29,156 bases of DNA from Oehlia diaphana (Eukaryota; Glomeromycota; Glomeromycetes; Glomerales; Glomeraceae): NCBI GenBank assembly GCA_003833135.1, contig QZLH01000300.1:13710-42865 (forward strand). Reading direction: 5' to 3'. The notes below the pieces were generated by a model that did not search any database, was not told the DNA's origin, and worked only from the letters and a program-made list of their open reading frames with translations. Within the stretch, counting starts at the first letter, position 1. Each line of letters opens with the position of its first letter. Position numbers and translations under genes: made by a program. This document shows positions 13,288-24,748 of the stretch, piece by piece.

Positions 13288-13449
13288 TAGGGTATTAAAA
13301 AGAGTTCTCATGACGGTCTTTAGATTGGTATCACGTGATGAAATCAGTTAATTTACTAAAAGATTTATTTTAGTTTTTTAATATATAATTAGTTAAGCTA
13401 TGATTCTTTGAATACAACACGAATACATCACAAAATCACAAAATACTTC

Positions 13450-15249
13450 TTATCGTATGATCCCTTCTTTTAAGGTTTTAACTGTTACATCACCTTTACT
13501 AGTTTTAAATGGAATATCTTTGAAAGTTGCTACCCCTTCCTCATTAATCTTAAAATTTTCTGCTATCTTTTCAAATATTTTATTTTTAGGATTTAATATT
13601 TCACCATTGCGTTCCGCCGATCCGTATCCTTCAAAAAAGATTTTTTCTCCAGTCTCACTTCCAGCTGGTGGATCCAATAATTCAATTGTTTTATCATCCG
13701 AGGACGATGCTGCAAGAAGCATTGCAGATGACTCAATGCCCTGAAATTTGCTAGGCTTAAGATTACATACTGCAAGTACAAAACGACCTTGCATTTGCTC
13801 CAATGGAATGTAAGATGCAAGGCCAGAAACAACTGTTCTTGGATTACCAGACGCATCACCTACATCAACTGTTGAGACGTAGGATTTAGGATTACTTTGG
13901 TGAAGCTCCGCTTTTATAATTTTTGCTACTCGAATATCTAATTAAATAACTCGTTAAAACAAAACAAAAAAAAAAAATTCACAATGAAATTTATAATTAC
14001 CTAATCTGGACACATCAATTGGTTTTCCATCATTGATACTTGGCGCTTGGTTATGTTTTTTAGATTCTTTCTTTTTAACTATTTTTTCTACTTCAGGGTA
14101 TGCTTGTTTCGTTAAATATTGGAATTCGAGATCATTTTTCCATTTTTCCCTAATTGGCTCTAGTAGGTTATTAATTGCTTCCGTGACTGCAGCCTTCAAA
14201 TCACCGGGATGAACTTTTTTATCGCGAAAATCATCTTTTAGTGACTGATAACTTGTATAATTGACATTACCACCCCATTTTTCATTACGCTTGATTAAAA
14301 AACTAGGAGTATTTCCATTAAGTGATCTAAGAGGAAACAGAACTGATTCTACAAAAGAAAGTACACCATTATCATTTACGTTTCCTTCTTCACAGAAGGC
14401 CTTTTTTAATTTACGGGATACAACATCAGCTTCATCCAAAAGATCTATCTTCGAATCTGGATCGGATGAAGACATCTTTGATCCTGCTAAACCTGGAACC
14501 ATCGGGTTCATAAGATGCGCTCGCTTCTTATAACCAAGGTGTGGTAAGTACTTCTCCGCGAAAACAAAAATCTTTCTTTGATCAACTCCGCCAAATTGTG
14601 CATCTACTCCCAAATATTCCTCGTCTAGTGTTTGTAAACCCGGATACAATAAACCAGACAACAATGCGGATTCGACTTGTTTAACAACTTCGGCACCGGC
14701 TTTTTTCGCGTCGTGTTCTGTTACAGTGGCGCAAAGTCTGTAATTATCCATATTATATTTCTCCGTTAATTGATAACTAGACCCTATGATAAATTTTAAT
14801 TTATCAATTGGGACTCCAATTGATTCAAGAAGAGTTTTTATGAGCACTTCATAATATTTCGTTCGAAATTTTACAAGATCAAGTGGTGCCTTCATATTGT
14901 CAAGAAAGGCATGAATATCAGCTAAAAGAATTGTGACCTAAAATAACAAGAAAAAGGACCAAGAAATTATTAATAGTATATTGATTGGAAAGGTTGTATG
15001 GACAAATTGACGATTGTATATAAATTTAGGCTTTTTAGACACCTCAACTCCGGCAGTTAAAAAGTCTGCAATTTTTGACATGGGTACGTAATAACCAATA
15101 TGAGGTTTTCCGGTAGGTGCGGTACCCCAATAGAGTTTTAAATCTCTTTCATTAAGAATTTTCAAGATTTCTTCACCACCCAAAACTTCTTGGAGGTTCC
15201 TCGTAATAAGCTCATATTTTTGCTCGGGGCTCAAACCGTCTACAGACAT
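13450..15249 (-). CDS. YARS1-like: cytosolic tyrosyl-tRNA synthetase with C-terminal EMAP-II-like domain
   Basis: Class I aminoacyl-tRNA synthetase that attaches tyrosine to tRNA-Tyr. Exons 15043-15249, 14001-14937 and 13450-13937 total 1632 nt or 543 residues (human YARS1 is 528). The HIGH-type motif is HIGY at 50-53 within [12 protein letters not shown], and KMSSS is at 223-227. The Rossmann core closely follows human YARS1 ([43 protein letters not shown]). From about residue 382 (DIRVAKII) to the end is an EMAP-II/tRNA-binding OB fold ([27 protein letters not shown]). The ELR cytokine tripeptide of human mini-TyrRS is replaced by KFR at 92-94. The intron donors are GTGTCT and GTAATT; both joins restore family-conserved residues. 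The fused domain is unusual for a fungal TyrRS; see findings. Confidence 0.95.
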
Positions 15250-15484
15250 CTTTATTTAAATTATTTCAATTTATATATATTTCTTATATTTCTTAAAAGA
15301 AGAAATTTATAAATTTATGTAAAAAAAAAAGAGATATTGGAATATGAATTGTTAAATTACGATTGAAAAAAAAAATTGGGGGAATTGTAAAAAGGGATCT
15401 ATTTATATTGCAAAATCAAACAACTAAAAAAGGTCTAATGATACAGAGTGCAAAATCATTTTTTTGCATTACTATAAAAATGCC

Positions 15485-15546
15485 TGAGTCATATTTTCTT
15501 AACCAATGAAACATTGTTCCACACTTACACAGCCTCAGTGAGTCAT
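15485..15546. promoter_or_regulatory. two Gcn4/Cpc1-type sites (TGAGTCAT) upstream of TyrRS
   Basis: TGAGTCAT occurs at 15485-15492 and 15539-15546. The reverse complement, ATGACTCA, is the core of the Gcn4/Cpc1 bZIP site used in fungal general amino-acid control. The sites lie about 236 and 290 bp upstream of the minus-strand TyrRS start at 15249. A CCAAT box (AACCAATGAA) sits between them at about 15500. Aminoacyl-tRNA synthetase genes are known Gcn4/Cpc1 targets in other fungi, so control of TyrRS by amino-acid starvation is a reasonable inference. Confidence 0.5.
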
Positions 15547-15600
15547 CATTTATCAGTCAGCCGAGATGTCCCTGATCATTAACTATTTTTTGTGTAACAT

Positions 15601-15654
15601 GTAAAAATTTTTTGTGTCTTCGCTTCGCTAACGGCTTCAAAAATTTTCACATTA
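15601..15654. repeat. short inverted repeat / hairpin
   Basis: GTAAAAATTTTTT on the left pairs with CAAAAATTTTCAC on the right, around a loop containing CTTCGCTTCGCTAACGGC. The GC-rich loop in an AT-rich spacer is distinctive and may be the remnant of a small transposable element. It lies in the divergent TyrRS/HID1 spacer. No gene function can be shown. Confidence 0.4.
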
Positions 15655-16213
15655 CTTTTTAACTAAACCTTGAATTATTAGTTTTTAATTATTTATAACT
15701 TTTACTTTTATAGCTATTCAGTTATTACACTTTAAATATTATGTACTTATAACCACTTATTTTAAAGATTTCTTCTTAAATATACGATATTATCTCTTCA
15801 CTTTTTACATAGTTCATACACAATACATCAAAATTAAATAAAAATAATGGGTGTTAAAATGAAATTATTTTTTTGTGTATTCATCCAGTTGATATTTTTG
15901 AAAAATAATTTTATATAAAAAAATTAATCAAAATATGATTAATAGCAAAATATGATTAATCATCATCATTTAAAGCTGTGATTTTTATGGTTACACAAAT
16001 TTAATACATCCATTGTGGATTGGGTTATAACTATCAAATGACCAAAAGCAAAAATGATTTTGTGGCGTTGTAAAATTTTGTGAACGGATACCGATTCTTA
16101 TGTAAATATTAGAAAACGTGTCATTTGTTTGAATAAAATTTCCGCTCAACGATTTAATGAGCTAATTTATCCTATTTCATCCTATTTAAGTATAAAAAAA
16201 AAAGTTATAATTA
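15655..16213. other. AT-rich spacer upstream of HID1
   Basis: No coding region or RNA gene is seen. AT-rich sequence runs up to the HID1 start codon at 16214, with an A-run immediately before it. A local direct repeat (AAAATATGATTAAT, around 15930-15960) is the only structure noted. Confidence 0.45.
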
Positions 16214-19200
16214 ATGGGAGCAACTGAAAGCAAACTCACCTTTCGTAAAGGTGTATTTAGGTTATTTGAAGAAAGGGTAGGTACATCTGAAAGACTTTGT
16301 ACTTCATTTTTTTTCAAATTTTTAACCCGTATTTTATTATGGTTCAGAATATTCGAGCCTCTGACGAGTACTGGTCGCAAGTAATATATTTGTAAAATAC
16401 TTATTTACGGTTTTAGCCTTAAGTTTATTTAATACATAGTTAATTTTTGAATATAGTTTTGGCTTCTTCCTGAATCAGCAGAAGATATTTTCTCTCTTGT
16501 AGGTGCACAGGATATTCGACGCGTGAGAGATCATGCTAGAGAGAATTTAGAAACATTGATACATAAGGTCTGTTACATTAATAATATGTTGATCTGCATC
16601 TAAATTAATAACTTAACACTTACTGGAAATTCAGGTCATTGACCGTCTATTCCGAACTATAGAGGCACCAGACTTTCCTTCACAAAATTCCACTTTACAA
16701 CTTTTAAATTGTATAAGAATACTTACTCGGTTAATGCCATTTATATTTGAATCTGAGGAAATGGCTGATTGGGAGGAAAAATTTTTTTGGACACCTCAAA
16801 CTAGAAAACTCAAGAAAGATCGTAAGACTGAAACAGGGGGAGAATCCCAGAACTCTTTAGAGCAAAATGAAGCAGCTAATGAGAATCTGGCAAAGGAATC
16901 AGGCCAGGTATATGTCATATATTTAATATTCCAAGTATTATTGACTGTCGACTTTATTTTCCGAGTTTATCCAAATATATACATGTTAAATGAAAGTTAA
17001 TAGAGTAACATTGAATAGATACTATATAGTGAAAATTTTGACATTTAATGAATATTCAAGTATCTATGAAGCACAAAGAAAATGGAGGTCAGAATTGCTT
17101 AGGTTTTTTTTAAGTATTAGGAATAATTTATGGAAAACATATTACCGGATCAATCAATAATATTTTTATGCTATGTCTTCGGATTGGAATATATTTAGTT
17201 TATTAACCCCAATTTTATTTTATTTAATACGTATAGGAATCGCAAACTCAAGATACGGATATTGAACGAATTGAAACAATCCCTCCTTTAGGTGAACGCC
17301 TACTATCGACGATCATTGATTTACTTTTTTTGGCAGGATTCACATTACCAGCAAATTTAGCAAACGATAGTAGTAGCCGTATTATATACGTCAATTGGTA
17401 AAAAAAAAAAAATTTCTCAGGTATCTCCTAAGAATCGACTCTAAAAGTAAATATATATATATATATTTTTTTATAAAGGGAGACTGGTGTAGGCTCTACT
17501 TTACCCATCGGTTCATCAAAGGAAAATGATTCCAACAAAACTGAAACTTTAAGATTGCTGCTTGCATTTATTTCAAAATCAATGTATATGTCAGGAGGTA
17601 TTGGTTAAAATTTTATTTTTAACATTAATTTGCATAAAGTTTCAACGAATCAATTTAATGCTTGTTTGATTAATTTAGCGACATATATGGGGAAAGAAAA
17701 TAAGTGGATTAAACATTTGGTTCTTAAAACTGAACGCAAAGTGGTTCTTGCATTGCTCTGTAGTTTACTTAATACAGCTGTAAAATATAATCCGGCGGGA
17801 TGGGGTGTGCCATATAATCATGTTGTTTTTGCGGATTCACGGGAAGTACTTGTGACATTGTGTCTACAAGTGTTGTTGGTTTTGTTGGATTACCGTTCTC
17901 CCTCAAACCGTGCCACGACAAATGATTTTACCAGACAGCAACGAGTGAGTTCTGTAGATACCACAAGGAGTGAAAAAGAATCTATTCCTTTAAGTCCTAC
18001 AACGCCAACATCTGTTAATAATTTGGCATCCAATGAAGTTACCAGAGTAGATAACACTCCACAGGATAGTGCACCTGCTGCAGATGCTGCTACTACAATT
18101 ACTTCATCAGCACCAAGTACGCAAAAAGGACATTTACCTTCTCATGTTGATAATGCATTTCGTTATTATACTTCGAAATTGCATCGACCTCAAGATTTTC
18201 AATTTCTTATGGATGGCATATACCGCATTTTGAGTAATCCAATGCAGGTAATTGGAAAATTATTTATCACATGATTTAAAAATTTTGGGATATAATACGA
18301 TTATAATGCTTCATTCAGACACGCCGGATTACTAGATAATTAGTGATTCAAATTCACTCGTTATTGCTTATTATTTTCAGATCAATTTCTGCAAGTTATT
18401 TACATTTGGCTATACTTACTAATAACAATGCTTATTATTGCATTTAAGGCAAGTAATACATATTTACCGGGATCAACAAAGCAAATTCAATGCCATCAAG
18501 AAATGATGATGCTTTGTTGGAAATTCTTGGAAACTAACAAGGTAAAAATTATTTGTAATTGATTAATTGATTTCAGAACCAATTTATTTATGATAATACT
18601 AATTCGATATACTTGCCTTTGACTCATTCGCAGAGATTTCGTAATTACTTGTTGGATACCGATAAAGTATTAGATTTGCTTGTCATTTTATTATATTATT
18701 CCATTGAAAATAAACAAGATTCAGGTTTGGATCAATATCTTTGGTGCATTTTTTAACATTCTTCCTTTAATGACGACTTTGCTATTATTTAGCACAACTA
18801 GGATTAGTGCGTATGTGTGCATTTATTTTGCAGACATTGTCAGGTGACCGCGATTTTGGTGTGAAATTAAATAAAGTGTTTGAAAATCATGGTTCTCTTC
18901 CTGGTAATGTTCGAATTCACGCGTTTCATGGAACCTACGCGGATTATATGATTAGTGTAAGAACTTAATTTTATTATACTATATTTTGATTTATGTTTTA
19001 ATCTAATTTATTTAATTACTTTTTTAGTCCATATATGCTCTTATAGCAACTACACGTGGAATGTTGCATTCATTATATCCTGCATATATATTAACTATTA
19101 CCAATGTATCACCTTATTTAAAGAATTTATCTGTAGTTTCATCTACAAAATTAGTCCATCTTTTTTCACAATTTACTTCACCTGGATTTTTGTTAGCTGA

Positions 19201-20425
19201 AGAAGGGAATCATCGATTGGTTGAACATATGTTGGAAGCGTTCAATAACATTGTTCAATACCAATTTGCTGGTTTGTTCTTACATCTTTTTTTTTTTGAA
19301 GTAGCATTTGTAATTAAAAATACAAGTCTAATTAATTATTTTGATTATTTTATTATAGATAATCCACATCTTATTTATGCTATTTTAAGGAGTCCTAAAT
19401 GCTTTGAAAATTTATCAGAATTCACACTTGCAAGAGGATTGGATGAAATAAAAAAGAAAGAGAAGCGTAAAAAACAAGTTCGAATTGTAACTACGGAAAA
19501 AACATCAGAACAACAAGAAATTAAGAGTTCACAAGAAGAATCACGACCATTGATGTCAGATAGTGAAAGTAATTTAAGTACTCAAAAAGATGAAGATCGC
19601 GATAAACCAGAATTGGCTCAAGTATCTTTAAATGCTAATGTTAATGTTAGTCAAAATAGTCAAACAGAACTAACTGATCAAGATTCAGAACCATTGTCTG
19701 AAAAAGCCCGCGGCAAATTACCCGAAGGCGTTACAGTAGCAAGTCGTCGACGAAGTAATGAAAGTAATAATGTTATAACTCCGTTTGCTGTTGGAAAATC
19801 TGGATTTGTCCCAACCGAAGATTGGGTTTGTTATTTTTATTATATATTTGAGATTTCAAGCCACATAGTTAATCGTAATTTTTACTTTGATAAGGTATCT
19901 TCGTGGCATTCACATCTTCCTCTCGGAACAATTCTAATATTGCTTGGGGAACTTATTCCTAAAATTGAAGATATATGTATATCGCAATCAATCAATTCAG
20001 ATCAACCTGTTTTAGAATTCCTTCGAAAAGCAACAATGGTTGGAATTCTTCCACCTCCACAGTCTATCCTTATCCGTAAATTCCAATGGTCTGAAGCTAG
20101 TGTAGTTTGGTTTTCAAGTCTACTATGGGGGCAAATTTATTTAGCTTCTTCAAATTATCTTGGTGTATTTAATGGTACACACGTCAAATTATTTTTTGTC
20201 AAGCCTTCAATAAAAGAAGGACGCTTGAAAAATGTTCTTGGTAATGCGGTTGGTGGAGTTCAAGGTGTTATTGATCGCCTTTCCACTACCAATACAACAA
20301 ATACAACAAATGCAACAAATGCAAATACGAATACGAATATGAGTACGGATACGAGTACGGACACGAATACGAGTACGAGTACGAATACGAATACGAATAC
20401 TACTGCCACCACACTTAGTTCTTAA
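16214..20425 (+). CDS. HID1: HID1 family protein (Golgi/trans-Golgi trafficking)
   Basis: Homologue of animal HID1 and fission yeast Ftp105, peripheral Golgi proteins involved in sorting. Inferred exons: 16214-16276, 16348-16380, 16457-16567, 16635-16907, 17237-17397, 17479-17597, 17640-18247, 18449-18541, 18634-18724, 18793-18956, 19028-19271, 19359-19825, 19895-20425; 2958 nt, 985 residues. The start MGATESKLTFRK matches the human start MGSTDSKLNFRK and has the MGxxxSK form expected for N-myristoylation at Gly2. Other family blocks are RLMPFIFE, WGVPYNHVVFAD, LHRPQDFQFLMDGIYRILSNP, YLPGSTKQIQCHQE, GDRDFGVKLNK, NVSPYLKNLS, AFNNIVQYQF, and the C-terminal ILIRKFQ and WFSSLLWGQIYL. Two Ser/Thr-rich linkers (about 17900-18120 and 19470-19790) are low complexity. 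The last 40 residues are a Thr/Asn repeat tail absent from animal HID1. Introns 11 and 12 are 87 and 69 nt, multiples of three and stop-free. Confidence 0.93.
20290..20407 (+). repeat. coding microsatellite: degenerate ACN AAY / ACG ART repeat
   Basis: The 3' end of HID1 runs into imperfect trinucleotide and hexanucleotide repeats (AATACAACA units, then AATACG, GATACG and AGTACG units). They encode an alternating Thr-Asn/Ser/Asp tail. All units stay in frame and the stop follows at 20423-20425. Such tracts usually vary in length between strains by replication slippage. Confidence 0.85.
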
Positions 20426-21329
20426 TTATTACTGTTACGTTAATAAACATAAATTTAGTAATAACAATTATTTAATTTAAAAGATTCTATTGACTGTTAA
20501 ATATTTAATACTTGGCTTTATTATAAATTATATATTTTTGTTTAGTTTAAATTACTTTGGAAGAATTCATATTACGTAATATAGCTATTTATAATTATAC
20601 TCCTCTTTCAACATGTACAAATGTTAATATAAAAGTATAGCAAAATATAATAAAAAACTTGTATTAAGTAAAATTAAGTAAAAAATAAAAGGAAAAATCT
20701 TGTGCAAAATAATTATTTTATTTGAAAAAGTTATGATGAAATAATAAAGTAAACATTTTAAATGCAGTATATACATAGTATAATATTTTTTTTAGGACTA
20801 TTTTTATAGATTAATGTAAAAGTGAATAATTAAAATCTAAATTTATGAATTATGTAATAATACATTTGAGTATTAAGATTCAAAATTTAATTAGTATTTA
20901 AATCAATCAAATTTAAATATAGGAAAATTCAGATTAATTTATAAATTATATTTAATTAGTTTAATTATTAAACTAAATAATATCTAATAATATCTGAATA
21001 TATATTTAGAAAAGTATAGCCTTCTACCAATTTTTTATATAATAATTCTGTAGAAAATTACACTTTTAAATATATATCTGAATGATTTTCTTTTACAATT
21101 TGCCTATTTTAACCAATAGTTATACTGATAATAAATCTAAATTTAAAATCAGATAATTATAATAATTACAAATCTAGATAATAAAAAAGCTTTGAAAAAT
21201 TTAAATATAAAAAAATAAATATTTAATGATTTTTGCCTTTAAGATATTTTTATTTACTAATAAATTATATATTACAAATAAAATAAAGTTTTACTTATAT
21301 TAGATTTTCTTCTTTTTTGACTTTTGTAT
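20426..21329. other. very AT-rich spacer between HID1 and the MULE
   Basis: About 0.9 kb of almost pure A/T sequence with no coding region, RNA gene or clear repeat. It ends at the 9-bp target duplication of the transposon. Confidence 0.6.
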
Positions 21330-21353
21330 ATTTATAAAGATAATTTCTAAGTA

Positions 21354-21487
21354 TACACGGGGTGTTTGGACCCGGTATCACAGAACTATATAAATTTTAT
21401 ACATGGGGTGTTTGGACCCGTGTTACAGAATAAGAAAATTTTATACATGGGGTGTTTGGACCCGGTGTAACAGAATAATGAAAATTA
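21354..21487 (+). repeat. three tandem copies of the terminal-repeat unit at the left end of the MULE
   Basis: Units starting at 21354, 21400 and 21444 (spacing 46 and 44 bp) each hold GGGGTGTTTGGACCCG followed by a CACAGAA- or ACAGAATAA-like stretch and an AAAATT run. The first unit is part of the terminal inverted repeat. The right end has a single copy, so the array is asymmetric. Repeated subterminal sites often bind transposase or act in the promoter of the element; that role is inferred here. Confidence 0.85.
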
Positions 21488-21572
21488 ATCTTTATTTGTA
21501 TACATTGTTTACAATCACAATTGTTTTCGCTTTTACCCTTTGATTTTTCGTTAAATTTAACATTCTGTAATA

Positions 21573-24500
21573 ATGTCTTACAACAACTGCACTCAAAACG
21601 CTATGGATGTTTTCGCATATGAACAAAATGCTACTTTGACGCATCATGTGATACACGTCAGTCTTATATTCGTTCTTCATCAAATTTTTCGTTATCTAAC
21701 TAAGTAATAAGTGTTTGTATTCTTTCTTAATAGCCTATTGATTCATACCTGTCAACATTTGATAACACTTTACAAGATAAAGTTCTAGATACAAATGAAC
21801 AATATACAAACCTCACATCATATGTACAATATACTGCTCCAACACACCTCGCGTCATATATTGCCCCAGATGAACAATACGCTGATGATATTCTAACATA
21901 TCTCACATCATACACTCCAGATAGATACGCGGCTACTCTGGCACACTTCACATCAAATATTGATGATACCGCTCTGACACAACCCACATCATTTGTTGCT
22001 CCAGATGCTAATAATACTCTGACACAATATGCTTCTCCAACATGTCTCATGTCATATGTATGTTGGTTATCCATTTACTTATCATGGCTTCTTGTTAATA
22101 TTTCGTCTGATTTATTTATGTTTCTAAATAGCCTTCTGAGCCAAGTTTGCCAACGTCAGATGACACTTTACAAGATGATGAATCAGATGATGATCAACCT
22201 TTGGAATTGGTCTCAGGGCTCACTTTCGCAAATTGGGATAGATTCAAGAAGTGGTTGGATAGATTTGCATTAAAAGAAGGATTTGATCATAAGATTAGAA
22301 CAAGTGAAAAAGAACAAGGAATTTTGAGAAGGGTTGCTTACGAATGCACCAAGTCTGGCTCACATAATCCACAAATCACTTCAGATCCAATTAAGCGCCG
22401 TAATGCTTTTTCTTCACGAGTACTCTGTTCCTGGAAACTTAATGTCACCTGTCCAAAAAAAAATGGTGTTGTAAAGATCAATTCATTTAACAATCATCAT
22501 AATCATTCTCTTACTCCAATTATTCGTGAAATAGCACCGCGTTTTCGTAAATTAACACCTAAAATGTTAGAAGATATAGAGAAGTATGTTAATCAAGGAC
22601 GAATGGACTCAGGATCTATATATCCTTTGCTTAGACATGATTATCCAGACCAACCTATTCATAAAAAAGACTTATACAACGCGGTATATCAATTTCGTCA
22701 GAAAAACAATCCAGGTGCCACTGATGCATCCCAGATGCTTCAACAATTACTAGAATGGAAGGATGATGAGCCACTCTGGATAGTTAAACCTAGACTAGAC
22801 CCAATTTCAAGGAAATTAAGCTCTCTTTTTTGGATGTCACCGGTACAAAGGGAACTATATAGCAAATACAATGACGTTGTAATACTTGATACAACATATA
22901 ATACGAATAGGTTTCAAATGATGCTATGCATCTTAACAGTAATTGATAATAATTATAAGACTAGAATTGTGGCAAGTGCTATCATTGAAGATGAGACATT
23001 AGACACCTATAGATGGATCTTTGATACTATACTTACTGAAACAGGAGTTTATCCCAGAGTTATCTTCACTGATTCAGATCCTTCAATGATTCATTCAATT
23101 AAAGAGATTTATCCCAATACCCAGCACCTGCTGTGCATTTTCCATATTGATCTGAATCTCAGAAAAAAGCTTAAAGGAAAATTGGGTAGTCAGTTTGAGG
23201 AATTTCACCATAAGTTCTATGTATGTCGTAATTCTCTTTGTGAGGAACTATTTGAATGCAGATGGAATCAGTTAGTAAATCAATATCCAGCAGCAGCAAA
23301 ATATCTTTCTGAATCACTCTATGCTAAAAAGGAATCATGGGCAATTCCCTGGGTATACAAACAATTCACTACTGGAGCCCAAAGCACACAACGAATTGAA
23401 TCAATTAATAAACATATACATGATAAAGTTGATCGAGCTACCTCATTATGTGATCTATTACATAGTATTAAAGATCATGTTAAAAATGAAGAACATCTTG
23501 AAAAGTTTGAAATTGAACGAAATGCATTACCTAAAGTTGGAATGCCAATGTTGAATACGAGATTTTTTGGACAAATGGATGCTGTTATCAAAGATTTCTT
23601 AACGCCGGTAATGCTTGGAAAACAGCGATCACAAATGAATCAATCAGTATGCTATGATGCCAATCGGGTTATAGAATGGCAACAGTTAATGGAGGCAAGT
23701 AATTTTGATTTTTATGCTTCGTCCATATGTGATTTTGTGATTAAATCATATTTTTGACACTTCTAGACGGAAACTGATAATGAAGAAATGAGTATTGGAA
23801 TTAGAGAACAGGAGCAAGATACACGACAAATCCTCTTCCAATCACTAATTAAAACTATTCCACCAGAAGCTATCATGGAAGTATGGCATGTACGAGCAAC
23901 TGGGACTAAAGGAATAGGTCATTATGTGATCCTGCTTAATGAAGGAACGCATTTATGTACTTGCCTTCTTTTAATCAATAAAGGGTTGGTATGCCGTCAC
24001 TTTCTTCGTGTTGGTATGTATTCCCAATATGCAACATTTCATATAAGCATAATCCCAAACCGATGGTACTTGGATACCAATATTCATCCAAATGATCTTT
24101 TGCAACAACATCCTTCTATTCCGGTATGTGGCATAACACAAGAAAATGTAGAAAATGTAGAAACAGAAAAAAGTATCAACTTTCAGCACTTTTTTTTGTT
24201 TCGGGTTGATTCACATGGTTCCCAACTACCTGTAAAATCAAGTAAAGCCATTTACGCGGAATTATTTGGGTTATCAAAGAAGGGTATTGATTGTGCACTT
24301 AAGACAAATATGCAAAATGAGTTAGTGAACTTACTCAAGGCTTTTATCTATGATGCACAGAATAAGAATGTTCAGGAAGTAGAACCCTTTGCTGATGTTA
24401 ATAATCCAGCTATTATCAAGCACAAAGGACGGCCTCCAAAAAGATTTAAGTCAAATGTTGAATTGTCTTCGTCTAAAGGATCTAAACGAGTGTTGAAAAA

Positions 24501-24609
24501 TAGTACGCAGGTTAACATAATAGATCATGGTGTTATAGATGAAACAAAGGGGAGAAAGTGCGGGAAGTGTAAGCAGTATGGACATTACTCAAAGACGTGT
24601 CAAAACTAA
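21573..24609 (+). CDS. MULE transposase, FAR1-like, with SWIM and CCHC zinc fingers
   Basis: Cut-and-paste transposase of the element. Inferred exons: 21573-21656, 21734-22057, 22132-23694, 23767-24609; 937 residues. Exon 2 is a Thr/Ser/Tyr-rich repeat segment. A FAR1-type DNA-binding domain spans about 162-265 (GLTFANWDRFKKWLDRF to NHHNHSL). The MULE catalytic core has D389 (VILDTTYNTNRFQ), D450 or D452 (FTDSDPS) and E559 (QRIESINKH), a plausible DDE triad. The SWIM finger is C721, C723, C733, H735 (CTC...VCRH). The C-terminal knuckle is C922, C925, H930, C935. Intron 3 (23695-23766) must use a GC donor (GAG|GCAAGT). A further optional 63-nt intron (24124-24186, GTATGT...TTTCAG) is in frame and would shorten the protein to 916 residues. 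Start codon choice rests on the ATG before the first in-phase splice. Confidence 0.85.
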
Positions 24610-24748
24610 CACATTTTATATAGCATATATAACATGTATGTTTCGCATTTATAGCATGTATGTATATGCTGCTCTTGTACGTGATTTATGTTACAATAAA
24701 AAACGCCACAGTTAAAGTCACATGTTCCTTTTTAAATATTATAAAAAT

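Noticed and set aside
21727..22074. 115-codon minus-strand open frame
   Set aside because: It is the complement of transposase exon 2, whose repetitive composition keeps the other strand open; plus-strand splicing and frame are better supported.
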